In this document: piece after piece, positions 8,020-17,500 of the stretch
Position numbering within the stretch: the stretch's first letter is position 1
Layout of the letters: every line of letters starts with the position of its first letter
Origin: Gammaproteobacteria bacterium
GTDB taxonomy: Bacteria; Pseudomonadota; Gammaproteobacteria; Steroidobacterales; Steroidobacteraceae
Reading direction: 5' to 3'
NCBI GenBank assembly: GCA_028293745.1
Contig: JAQGOF010000047.1
Span: 1-64,000 of the forward strand
DNA: 64,000 nt
The notes under the pieces: generated by a model
What the model was told of the DNA's origin: nothing
Databases searched by the model: none
The model's input: only the letters and a program-made list of their open reading frames with translations
Program-made: the position numbers and the translations under genes

Positions 8020-8412
8020 TTACATCCTTTCGCCTTTTGGGGTCTTCACGCTTTCCGGCGTGCCAATGATGGCGCGCACTGCACCCAGCAGACCGATGCG
8101 GGTCAATGGCTTCGCAATGACCTGCTGTACCCCGAGAGTCTGTGCGATTGCGCCGTTGGCCGAGAGCCCGGGAAGAAACTGTCCGGAGATCGCGATCAAC
8201 GGCGTTCCGGGATGCGTTGCCTGTACTTTACGCACGAACTGCGCGCCTGCGTGTCTGGGCATGTACACGCTGACGATGACGAGATCCGCGGGGCTGCCTC
8301 TGTGCACATCGAGCGATGTAGTCGCATGGACACGATAGCCTGTTTCGCTCAGCCATTCCTTGAGCAGCGCGCGCATGAGGTCATTTTCCTCGTATATCGC
8401 AATGTCTGACAT
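8020..8412 (-). CDS. Small receiver-like protein lacking the phospho-acceptor Asp
   Basis: A 130-residue single-domain protein with a response-regulator receiver fold. The start at 8412 (MSDIAIYEEND) begins the first beta strand. Upstream in-frame codons give non-receiver sequence. The acidic pair is represented by E9/N10/D11, and the conserved Lys is in VIAKPL. The strand that should end in the phosphorylated Asp reads DLVIVSVYMP, with Ser48 in that position. No output domain is attached. It is divergent from the RND efflux operon, 242 bases away. It may act as a phosphorylation-independent receiver or protein-binding module. Confidence 0.75.
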   Translation of the reverse strand: MSDIAIYEENDLMRALLKEWLSETGYRVHATTSLDVHRGSPADLVIVSVYMPRHAGAQFVRKVQATHPGTPLIAISGQFLPGLSANGAIAQTLGVQQVIAKPLTRIGLLGAVRAIIGTPESVKTPKGERM

Positions 8413-8494
8413 TCTTCCGGCCCGTATAGCCCTCTCAGGAGGGCCTTCACTGGGTTGTGTACCGTGGATTATGGGCGGGGTGTATAGACAGCCT

Positions 8495-8529
8495 GTTTCG
8501 CCGCCAACAGGCGGTATTTCAGGCGAAAC
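8495..8529. repeat. Nested inverted repeats upstream of the efflux operon
   Basis: GTTTCGCC (8495-8502) pairs with GGCGAAAC (8522-8529), and a shorter stem CCGCC-AACA-GGCGG lies inside. The two pairings overlap, so this could fold in alternative ways. It sits between the receiver-like gene and the RND permease. Confidence 0.4.
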
Positions 8530-8539
8530 GCGCAATGCA

Positions 8540-8555
8540 CGTTTCAATTGAAACG
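8540..8555. promoter_or_regulatory. Perfect 16-bp palindrome, operator candidate for the RND operon
   Basis: CGTTTCAATTGAAACG is a perfect palindrome about 100 bases before the permease start and 128 bases before the divergent receiver-like gene. Palindromes of this size are typical of TetR-type operators at efflux pumps, but no TetR gene is adjacent. The half-sites GTTTCAA/TTGAAAC recur, spaced apart, upstream of the PQQ dehydrogenase (54929-54964). Confidence 0.5.
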
Positions 8556-8654
8556 CGATTCGGACCGAGCTGCAATCGCCCGCACATTCCCCATCGATAG
8601 GGTTACCATCAGTCCAAAACGCGACGACCGTCAACTTCGGCAGGGGTGGGAGCC

Positions 8655-11600
8655 ATGTGGATCGCCAAGATCGCTTTGCAACGCCCATATACGTTTGTCG
8701 TGCTGGCGCTGTTGATCCTGCTGTTGGGCATCTTCACCACGTTGCGCATCCCCATCGATATCTTTCCCAGCATCAACATCCCGGTAGTCGCCGCCATCTG
8801 GAGCTACACCGGGTTGTCGCCGGATGATATGGCGAATCGCATCGTTCTCCTCACCGAGAAGACCGCGCAGACGGATATCTCCAACGTCGAGCACACGGAG
8901 TCGCAGTCGCTGAACGGCATTGCGGTCGCCAAGTACTTCTTTCAACCCAACGTGAACGAGGATCTGTCCTACGCGCAGATCACAGGCGTCTCCCAAACAC
9001 TGCTGAAGAGTACGCCGCCGGGTACCACACCACCCTCCATCCTGGCTTACAACGCCTCCACGGTACCGGTCATCCAGCTGGCGCTGTCCAGCTCGACGTT
9101 GTCCGAAACGCAGATCTTCGACCTTGGCTCGAATGTAGTTCGCACCAACCTCGCTACGGTAGCCGGCGCTGCCATCCCGTTTCCTTATGGCGGCAAGCTG
9201 CGCCAGATCCAGGTGGACCTCGATCCGCAGGCTCTGCGCGCCCAGGGTCTCTCCGGTACCGACGTGACTGCTGCCATTGCCGCGCAGAATCTGATTCTCC
9301 CAGCCGGCACGCAAAAGGTCGGCACGCTCGAGTACTTCGTACGGCTGAACGCAAGCCCGGTCAAGGTCGCGCAATTGAACGACCTGCCGGTCGCCACGCG
9401 CAACGGTACCGTCATTTACGTCCGTGACGTCGCGCACGTGCGCGACGGCTCACCGCCGCAAACCAACATCGTGCGCCAGGAGGGTCATCGCGCGGCGTTG
9501 ATGAGCATTCTCAAGACGGGCACGAGCTCGACGCTCGACGTGATCAATGGCATCAAGCAGAAGCTGCCGCAGGTACAGGCCCTGCTACCCCCTGGACTCA
9601 AGATTCAAGTGCTGGGCGACCAGTCTATCTTCGTCCGTTCAGCCCTCTCGGGTGTGGTGCGCGAAGCAACCATAGCGGCGGTGCTGACTGGCTTGATGGT
9701 TCTGCTATTCCTGGGCAGCTGGCGCAGCACGATCATCATCTTTGTCTCCATCCCGCTATCGATCCTCGCCTCGATCGTGTGCCTGTCGGCACTGGGTCAG
9801 ACCATCAACATCATGACCCTGGGCGGGCTCGCGCTGGCAGTCGGCATTCTGGTGGACGATGCCACGGTGACCATCGAAAGCATCAATACCCACCTGGAGG
9901 AGGGCAAGGAGGTCGAGCCCGCCATTCTCGAGGGTGCACAGCAGATTGCCCTGCCGAAGCTCGTCTCCACGATCGCCATCTGTATTGTGTTCATACCCAT
10001 GTTCATGCTCGCCGGTGTTGCCGGATACTTGTTCGTGCCATTCGCCGAAGCTGTCGTGTTCGCCATGCTGGCGTCTTACCTGTTGTCGGTGACGCTCGTG
10101 CTGACCCTGGCCAAGTACTGGTTGAAGCCGCATGCGGCGCACGCCGGAGGTCACGGGATCCTGGCGCGCTTCGGCTCAGGTTTCGATTGGCTGCGGACCC
10201 GGTATCACGATGTGTTGCAGGCCGCTCTGCGCAGCGGTCCGCGCTTCGCCGGCATCTTTCTGCTCGCGATGGCGGGCACGGCGATCCTCGCATTTCCACT
10301 GGGATCCGATCTCCCGGGTCTGGGGCAGGATTTCTTCCCGACTGTCGACTCCGGGCAGATCCTGCTCCATGTGCGAGCCAGAACAGGACTACGCATTGAG
10401 GAAACGGCTGCGCTGTGTGATGCAGTAGAAGCGTCGATCCGTCAGACCATTCCACCTGCCGAACTCGCCAGCGTTGTAGACAACATTGGCCTGCCCTACA
10501 GCGGTATCAACCTCGCTTACAGCACGTCCGCTCCGATTGGGCCGGGCGACGCCGACATCTATCTGACACTGACCCCGAACCACAAGCCGACGGCCAACTA
10601 CGTGGGTCTACTCCGTAAAAAGCTCAACTCACTATATCCGTCTACGACCTTCGCGTTCCTGCCCGCAGATATCAACAGCCAGATCCTGAATTTCGGGCTC
10701 CCCAGCCCAATCGATATTCAGGTATCCGGACCAAACTTGGACGCGAACCGCCGATACACGGATGCCTTGCTGCAGAAGGTGCGGGCAATCCCGGGGGCGG
10801 TGGACGTGCGCATTCAGCAGGCGTTTGACTATCCACAGCTCAACGTGGATGTCGACCGCAGCAACGCGCAGCTGCAGGGTCTGACTCAGAGCCAGGTTGC
10901 GTCCAATCTCCTGGTCTCGCTGTCGGGCAGCTTCCAGACCTCACCCTCGTTCTGGATGGATCCCGCCACCGGTACGCAGTACAGCGTCGCGACGCAGACC
11001 CCCCAGTACCGCCTCAGCACACTGAACGATCTCGCAACGACTCCGCTGCGGTCGGGTAGCGGCGGGCCTTCGCAGATGCTCTCCAACGTGGCAATGTTCC
11101 ATCGTAGCGCTGCCTCCGGCGTCGTCAGCCATTACAACGCAATGCCGGTGATCGACATCTATGGCTCCGTCCAAGGGAGCGACCTCGGCTTCGTGTCGAC
11201 GCAGGTGAGCAATGTCATCGCAGCGTCCAAGCACGATCTTCCCCGAGGCACCCAGGTGTCGGTGCGCGGCCAGGTGCAGACAATGAACGCTTCATTCAAC
11301 GGACTGCTCGTCGGCCTGATCGGCGCGATCGTGCTCGTATACCTGTTGATGGTGGTCAACTTCCAGTCTTGGCTCGATCCTTTCATCATCATCACGGCAT
11401 TACCCGCGGCACTTGCCGGTATCGTCTGGATGCTGTTCCTGACACATACATCCGTGAGCGTGCCCGCGCTCACAGGCGCGATTATGTGCATGGGCGTAGC
11501 CACGGCCAATAGCGTGCTGATAGTCAGCTTTGCGCGCGAACGCATGATCGCTGGTGATGATGCCTTCTCTGCGGCATCCCAAGCAGGCTTCGCGCGCCTA

Positions 11601-11804
11601 CGTCCGGTGTTGATGACGGCACTCGCGATGATTATCGGCATGGTGCCGATGGCGGTCGGGCTCGGAGAGGGCGGCGAGCAAAATGCGCCCCTCGGCCGAG
11701 CGGTGATCGGCGGCCTGTTGTTCGCGACTGTTGCGACGCTGCTCTTTGTGCCGACCGTGTTTCGCCTGATTCACGGCCGGCAGAACCTGCCCGCGACCAC
11801 TTAA
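8655..11804 (+). CDS. RND efflux permease (AcrB/HAE-1-like)
   Basis: A 1049-residue inner-membrane proton-driven efflux pump subunit. ATG 8655 is chosen over the GTG at 8646 because GGTGGGAG then forms the ribosome-binding site. It shows the first helix (YTFVVLALLILLLG), the periplasmic porter and docking domains, and the helix-4 proton relay pair D401/D402 in ILVDDATVTIES. The lysine of AcrB helix 10 is not present: the region reads GVATANSVLIVSF. This seems to be characteristic of this permease branch, recalled from related sequences rather than tested here. First gene of a three-gene operon; substrates cannot be predicted. Confidence 0.93.
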   Translation: MWIAKIALQRPYTFVVLALLILLLGIFTTLRIPIDIFPSINIPVVAAIWSYTGLSPDDMANRIVLLTEKTAQTDISNVEHTESQSLNGIAVAKYFFQPNVNEDLSYAQITGVSQTLLKSTPPGTTPPSILAYNASTVPVIQLALSSSTLSETQIFDLGSNVVRTNLATVAGAAIPFPYGGKLRQIQVDLDPQALRAQGLSGTDVTAAIAAQNLILPAGTQKVGTLEYFVRLNASPVKVAQLNDLPVATRNGTVIYVRDVAHVRDGSPPQTNIVRQEGHRAALMSILKTGTSSTLDVINGIKQKLPQVQALLPPGLKIQVLGDQSIFVRSALSGVVREATIAAVLTGLMVLLFLGSWRSTIIIFVSIPLSILASIVCLSALGQTINIMTLGGLALAVGILVDDATVTIESINTHLEEGKEVEPAILEGAQQIALPKLVSTIAICIVFIPMFMLAGVAGYLFVPFAEAVVFAMLASYLLSVTLVLTLAKYWLKPHAAHAGGHGILARFGSGFDWLRTRYHDVLQAALRSGPRFAGIFLLAMAGTAILAFPLGSDLPGLGQDFFPTVDSGQILLHVRARTGLRIEETAALCDAVEASIRQTIPPAELASVVDNIGLPYSGINLAYSTSAPIGPGDADIYLTLTPNHKPTANYVGLLRKKLNSLYPSTTFAFLPADINSQILNFGLPSPIDIQVSGPNLDANRRYTDALLQKVRAIPGAVDVRIQQAFDYPQLNVDVDRSNAQLQGLTQSQVASNLLVSLSGSFQTSPSFWMDPATGTQYSVATQTPQYRLSTLNDLATTPLRSGSGGPSQMLSNVAMFHRSAASGVVSHYNAMPVIDIYGSVQGSDLGFVSTQVSNVIAASKHDLPRGTQVSVRGQVQTMNASFNGLLVGLIGAIVLVYLLMVVNFQSWLDPFIIITALPAALAGIVWMLFLTHTSVSVPALTGAIMCMGVATANSVLIVSFARERMIAGDDAFSAASQAGFARLRPVLMTALAMIIGMVPMAVGLGEGGEQNAPLGRAVIGGLLFATVATLLFVPTVFRLIHGRQNLPATT

Positions 11805-11820
11805 TCTCGGGGAGACTTCG

Positions 11821-13035
11821 ATGCTCACTTCTACAGATCCCAGTGCCAGGAATACGAGACCGCATCGTGCGCGACGCTACGGGCTCGTGGCGCTCGTGAT
11901 TGCCCTGAGTCTTGCCGCTTGGGGAATTGTCAGCCGGGTATCCGAGCGCGCGACGCTGGCAACGGACACCGCTGAACTTGCGATCCCGACGGTCAGCACG
12001 ATCAAGCCCATGCCGGGCGCTGCCGCGGAGGAGCTGGTGTTGCCCGGAAGCGTACAAGCCTACTACGAGGCGATGATCTTCGCGCGTACGAACGGTTATG
12101 TCAGGAACTGGTACACCGATATCGGAACACGGGTGAAGAAGGGCCAGCTGTTGGCTGAGATCGATACGCCGGAGGTGGACCAGCAATTGCGGCAGGCGCG
12201 GGCGGATTTTTCCACGGCACAGGCGAATTTCCAGCTTGCGCACACTACCGACCAGCGCTGGCGGGAGCTGTTGGCTACCAACTCCGTCTCGCACCAGGCC
12301 GCAGAGTCAGCAGCGGGCGATGCGTCGGCGAAGAAGGCGGCGCTGGCTTCGGCGCAAGCCAATGTTGCGCGGCTGAGCGACCTCGAGTCTTTCAAGCACG
12401 TGGTGGCGCCGTTCGATGGCGTAGTCACGAGCCGCAACACCGACATCGGCGCGCTGATCAATGCGGGGCAGGGAAGTGCGCTGTTCCGCGTCGCGGATAC
12501 GAGCAAGCTGCGGGTGTACGTACTGGTGCCGCAGCTTTATGCCGCCAACACGACGCCGGGCCTGGACGCCGATCTGACGTTTCCAGAGCGACCGGGGAAA
12601 AATTACCCGGCGCAGGTGGTGGGTACCGCCGATGCACTCGATCCCGCCTCGCGTACGCTGCAGGTGCAGTTGCTCGTCGATAACTCGACTGGCCAGCTCT
12701 TTCCAGGCGCCTACGCGCAGGTGCATTTCAAGCTCCCGCGAGGGGCTGGGAGCGTGAGTGTGCCTGCCAGCGCCGTGCTGTTTCGGTCAACGGACCTGCA
12801 GGTCGCCGTCGTGGGAGCGGACCATCGGGTCACACTCAAGAGCATCACTACGGGCCGCGATTTCGGCACTTCCTTGGAAGTACTCACGGGGCTGAGCCCG
12901 GGTGAAGACATCATTGCGAATCCCCCGGATTCGTTAGCGACAGGCGCGCTCGTGCGCGTAATTCAACCGCCGTCGAATCCGCCACCGCCAGCACCTCAGT
13001 CGGCAGCGCGCGTGACATCGGCCGGGAGAGGGTAG
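11821..13035 (+). CDS. RND efflux periplasmic adaptor (membrane fusion protein)
   Basis: A 404-residue HlyD/AcrA-type adaptor joining the permease to the outer-membrane channel. It has an N-terminal membrane anchor (LVALVIALSLAAWGIV), a lipoyl-like half (ARTNGYVRNWYTDIGTRVKKGQLLAEIDTPE) and an alpha-helical hairpin of about 75 residues rich in Ala and Gln. The second lipoyl half (VVAPFDGVVTSRNTDIGALI) and a beta-barrel domain follow. The C terminus is Pro-rich. It starts 16 bases after the permease stop and ends two bases before the channel gene start, so the three are co-transcribed. The order permease-adaptor-channel is less common than adaptor-permease-channel. Confidence 0.92.
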   Translation: MLTSTDPSARNTRPHRARRYGLVALVIALSLAAWGIVSRVSERATLATDTAELAIPTVSTIKPMPGAAAEELVLPGSVQAYYEAMIFARTNGYVRNWYTDIGTRVKKGQLLAEIDTPEVDQQLRQARADFSTAQANFQLAHTTDQRWRELLATNSVSHQAAESAAGDASAKKAALASAQANVARLSDLESFKHVVAPFDGVVTSRNTDIGALINAGQGSALFRVADTSKLRVYVLVPQLYAANTTPGLDADLTFPERPGKNYPAQVVGTADALDPASRTLQVQLLVDNSTGQLFPGAYAQVHFKLPRGAGSVSVPASAVLFRSTDLQVAVVGADHRVTLKSITTGRDFGTSLEVLTGLSPGEDIIANPPDSLATGALVRVIQPPSNPPPPAPQSAARVTSAGRG

Positions 13036-13037
13036 TC

Positions 13038-14528
13038 ATGAAACCAAAGCTGCTTCTGTTTGCACTGGCCGTCGTTGCCACGGTATCCGCATGCTCGCTC
13101 GCGCCGACTTATCGGACCCCCGTCACGGCGCCACCCGCGGCCTCGTATAAAGAAGCCGCTGGCTGGCAGCCGGCGCAGCCGGCCGATGCGCAGCCCCGCG
13201 GCCCCTGGTGGAGCGTCTTTCATGACAGCCAGCTCGATGAGCTCGAAGCGCAAGTCACCACCTCCAACCAGAATCTCAAAGCCGCATTCGCGCGGCTGGA
13301 GCAGGCGCGTGCGCAGATGCGCTACGCGCGGGCCAGCTACTTGCCGACTATTACGGGATCCGCCGATGCCTCTCGTACGCGGACCTCGGTCAATGCACCC
13401 CAGTTCAGCGCCGTCAAGCCGGCCACTCAGAACAACCTGCTGCTCGAGAGCGACCTGTCCTACGAAATCGACGTGTTCGGGCGAGTGCGCAACACGGTTG
13501 CAGCCGCGCGCGCCAGTGCACAGGCCAGTGCCGCTGACCTTGCGGTGGTTGACTTGAGCATGCATTCAGAGCTGGCGCTCGACTATTTCACGCTTCGCAG
13601 CGAAGACGCGCAGCAGTCATTGTTGGATCGGACCGTCACGGACTATACCCGAGCGCTCGAGCTGACACAGAACCTGTACAAGGGTGGGGCCGTTCCACTG
13701 GCCGACGTCGCACAGGCGCAGGCGCAGTTGGAGACGGCCCGCACTCAGGCCGAGGATGTTCGCTTACGACGGGCACAGACAGAGCACGCGATCGCGGTAC
13801 TCGTGGATCAGCAGGCCTCGCGGTTTCATCTGGATCCCCAGCCGTTGTTGGCGGACGTGACTCCTCCCCCCGTCGATACAGGACTACCGTCGCAGCTACT
13901 GGAACGGCGGCCCGATGTTGCCGGCGCCGAGCGCCGCGTCGCCTCGGCCAACGCAAGTATCGGCGTCGCGCGCGCCGCCTATTTCCCGGTATTCAGTCTT
14001 GGCGCGGCGGTGGGTTTCGAGAGTACGCACGGTTTCAGCTTGATCGACGCGCCCAGTGCACTTTGGGCACTGGGCTCATCGGCGGTGGTAACTATTTTCG
14101 ACGGCGGTCGCCGTCACGCCCAAACGGACCAGGTCCGCGCCGCCTACGACGAGCAGGTCGCCAACTATCGGACCACCGTCGTTACCGCCTACAGCGAAGT
14201 GGAGGATTGGCTCGCCGCTTTGCGGCAGCTGGAACGGGAGAGCGCCAGCGAGTCCGCCGCGGTCGAAGCCACTACTACCGAGCTCGAACAAGCCAACTAT
14301 CGCTACAAGGCAGGCGCGGCGACATACCTCGAAGTAGTCATAGCAGAGAACGCCTCGCTCGCAGCGCAGTTGTCGGCGACTGATATTCAAGTGCGACGCA
14401 TGACTGCCAGCGTGCTGTTGGTGAAGGCGCTCGGAGGCGGTTGGGAGGATACCAAGGAGACCCCCACGCCTGCCGGCAGGGTGGCGGCCGGTGACGTGCG
14501 GCGGGGCGACGGGGCGGCTCCCGAGTGA
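13038..14528 (+). CDS. NodT-family outer-membrane efflux lipoprotein
   Basis: A 496-residue TolC-like channel of the NodT/OprM lipoprotein group. The signal peptide ends in the lipobox VSAC, so C19 is the predicted lipidation site. SLAPTYRTP after it is typical. Two repeats of the TolC fold are visible, with AQAQLETARTQAEDVRLRRAQTEHAIAVL in the first and YRYKAGAATYLEVV in the second. LLERRPDVAGAERRVASANA marks the start of the second repeat. The last 12 or so codons fall in a G+C-rich imperfect tandem repeat, which probably created the current C-terminal tail. It forms the exit duct for the upstream permease and adaptor. Confidence 0.92.
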   Translation: MKPKLLLFALAVVATVSACSLAPTYRTPVTAPPAASYKEAAGWQPAQPADAQPRGPWWSVFHDSQLDELEAQVTTSNQNLKAAFARLEQARAQMRYARASYLPTITGSADASRTRTSVNAPQFSAVKPATQNNLLLESDLSYEIDVFGRVRNTVAAARASAQASAADLAVVDLSMHSELALDYFTLRSEDAQQSLLDRTVTDYTRALELTQNLYKGGAVPLADVAQAQAQLETARTQAEDVRLRRAQTEHAIAVLVDQQASRFHLDPQPLLADVTPPPVDTGLPSQLLERRPDVAGAERRVASANASIGVARAAYFPVFSLGAAVGFESTHGFSLIDAPSALWALGSSAVVTIFDGGRRHAQTDQVRAAYDEQVANYRTTVVTAYSEVEDWLAALRQLERESASESAAVEATTTELEQANYRYKAGAATYLEVVIAENASLAAQLSATDIQVRRMTASVLLVKALGGGWEDTKETPTPAGRVAAGDVRRGDGAAPE

Positions 14529-14585
14529 AAGTGCGGCGGGCGCGCCGGGGCGGCTGCCCGGTGAAGTGCGGCGGCACGGCTGGGC
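14496..14585. repeat. Imperfect 35-bp tandem repeat over the channel gene stop codon
   Basis: Two adjacent 35-bp units (14496-14530 and 14531-14565), each starting GTGCGGCGGG and containing CGGGGCGGCT, are followed by a partial third unit starting GTGCGGCGG. The channel gene's TGA (14526-14528) lies at the end of unit 1. The array fills the gap to the convergent kinase gene. Confidence 0.6.
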
Positions 14586-14596
14586 CACGTTCTCCG

Positions 14597-17500
14597 CTAC
14601 CTGCCCGCCTGCAGTGCCCGCGAGACCGGCACCGCGATATCTCGACGGACCAGCGGTTTGCGGAGCACGTCGATGACCTCCGCAGCCTGCGCTCGTTCGT
14701 TCAGAAGCGCGCCGCTGTAGCCGCTCATTAGAATAATGGGAATATCGGGCCGTAACTGCCGCATCGCGCGCGCAAGCTCGGTGCCCGTGAGGTCGGGCAT
14801 CGTCTCGTCGGTCAGCACCAGATCGAAGCGCTTCGGTTCCGCGCGAAGCGCCTTCAAGGCGGCGAGGCTCGAGTCAAACCCCACCGGCTCGTAGCCAAGC
14901 TCGGCAAGCGTCTCTTCCGCGAGCGCAACGAGCGCAGGTTCGTCGTCTACGACCATGACGGTCTCACCGTTGCCCCGCGGCAGCTCGCTCGCGGGTTCTG
15001 CCAGGAGCGTTGGCATTTTGCCAGCCGCGGGCAGCCAGATCGTGAAAGTCGTGCCCACGCCTACCTGCGTCGCCACGTCGATTACACCGCCGAAGTCGGC
15101 CACGATGCCGTGCACCAACGCTAGGCCAAGGCCGGTGCCATCGCCGATACGTTTGGTGGTAAAGAACGGATCGAACATGCGCTCCAGCACTGCGGTCGGG
15201 ATGCCACTGCCGGTATCTGCGACTGAGAGGCGCACGTACGGGCCGGCGCTCAGCGTGCCGTGTGAAAGTAAGCGGCGCTCGCCGACCGCCGCACGCTCAA
15301 TTACCACCGTGAGCACGCCGCCCCGCGCCATTGCGTGTATCGCATTCGTGCAGAGATTCATGACGACTTGGTGGAACTGGGTGGGGTCGCCCATAACCGC
15401 TATGTCGACCGCATCGAGTCGACTCTCGAGACGCACGTCACCGGGCAGGGATGCTGTGAGCAACTCGAGCGTCTCGTCCACGACCGACTGCACCTGCACC
15501 GGCAGGCGCTCCCCCACCCCGCTGCGGCTAAAGGCGAGGATACGGTCGACGAGTCCCTTTCCACGCGCGCCTGCCTGCATCACCTGATCGATCTGCCGGC
15601 GGGTGGCGCCGCCTTCGCCCAGGTTGTTCTGCGCTAGCTCCCCATAACCGAGAATCGCGCCGAGGATGTTGTTGAAGTCATGCGCTATGCCGCCGGCTAG
15701 CCGCCCGATCGCCTCCATCTTTGCCGCCTGTTGCAGCTGCCGCTGCATCTCCTCGCGCTCGCGCTCCTGCACTTTGCGCGCTTCCCTCGCGAGTGTGCGG
15801 CGGGTGATGTCCATCACTGTCCCGACGAACTCGAGCTCGCCCGATTCGTCCTCCAAGGCACGGGCCACCACCTGGACATGCTTGATTGAGCCGTCCCGCA
15901 TGAGCAACCGGTACTCCAGATCCCAATCCTTCTTCTCGTGTCGTGCGCGATCCAGTGTTTGCTCGAGGAGCTCTTTGTCCTGCGGATGCGTTTGTTGGAC
16001 TATTCGCGCGAGGTTGGCTGGAATCGCCTGGTCAAATTCATAGATCCGAAAGGTCTCCGCCGACCAGTAGATTTCATCGGTTGCGGTTTTCCAGCCGAAA
16101 CTGCCCGTGTGGCTCAAAATCTGCGCTTGAGCCAGGTAGGCCTCGCTGCGCCGTAAAGCCTCTTCGGCGCGCCGACGCTCGCTGTTCTCCTGCTTCAGGT
16201 CGGTATACAGATAGGCGTTCTCCAGCGAGATCGCGGCCTGCGAGGCGATCAGCTTCAGTACTGTGCTCCGCGCGGGCGTGAACACGCGGGAGGTCAGCTT
16301 ATTCTCGAGGTAGAGCACACCGATCAGTGTGGCCTGCTTGATCAGAGGCAGACAGAGAACGGAGCGGACGCGATTGTGGCGGATGTACTCATCGGCGGAA
16401 AACGCGCTCTGCGCCGAGGCATCGTCCAGAAGGACACTCTCCTGTGTCCGCAACACGTAGTGGAGGACGGAGTCAGGCAGTTCCGCCGCTGACACGCTCG
16501 CTTGGCGGAAGCGGACAGTGATGGCGTCGCCGCTCGTCGTGGCTTCCGCCTCGACACGCTGCGCGCCACCGTGCGTAACAATCAAAAGCCCGCGCTGCGC
16601 TCCCGCGTGCTCGAGCGCGGTTCGCATCAGCGTGTCGATCAATTTTTCCAGAACGATCTCGCCCGAGACCGCTTGGGAGACTTTGACAACGGTCGCGAGA
16701 TCCAGGTGTTCGAGTGGCGCCCCGATCGTGGTCGTCGAAGGGGGCGCAGATAGTTCCGTCCGCAGGTATGGGTAAGACTCATCCAATTGCCGCACTTTGC
16801 CGTCGGCTCCCCAACGCAGATAGCAGTACCGGGCGTTGCGCAGGTAGGCCTGGGCCGTAGTCTCCAACCCACGTGCTGCGTAGAACCGCGCGGCGAGCTC
16901 GCCAGCGACGCCTTCGTTCTGGACGAACCCGTGCTCGCGCGCCAGCTTGATGGACTCTTCGTAGAGGCGCTCGGCGTCGAGGTGCCGCCCTTCGATACGG
17001 GCGATTTCGGCGCTGACCAACGCCGTGCGGTTTCCGAAATTCTCAGGGCAGTGCTGCGCCCAGATCTCGAGTTGCCGATGGTGTGCGGCTAGAGCTTTCA
17101 TGTGCGGAGAATGCTCATCGGCCGAGGTCGTGTTGCAGTACGCGGCTCGTGCGAGGGCCGCGTAAAAGCGGTATTCGGCGACCTCAAAGAATGATGGTGA
17201 GGTCCACAGCAACCGTTGCGCCTGCAATTCGGCGTGGATCGCGGACTCATAGTTCTGCGCATGAAAGCGCGCTTGCAACTTGCGAATCCAATACCAACAC
17301 GAGGGAAGTGCAAGGCGCGGATCCGCCTCGAAGTGCTGTTCGAAGCGCCCCTCGTCGAACTGCGCATCGTTGAAGGAGTTGAATGCGGGTGTCAGACCCC
17401 GGAGCGTGAGGATCAGCCTCAACTGGCTGGTGATGATGTCGATGACGAGACCGAACCGTATCTTGCGCGCGAATGCTAGGCCGGCCTCGGCTTCCCGCTG

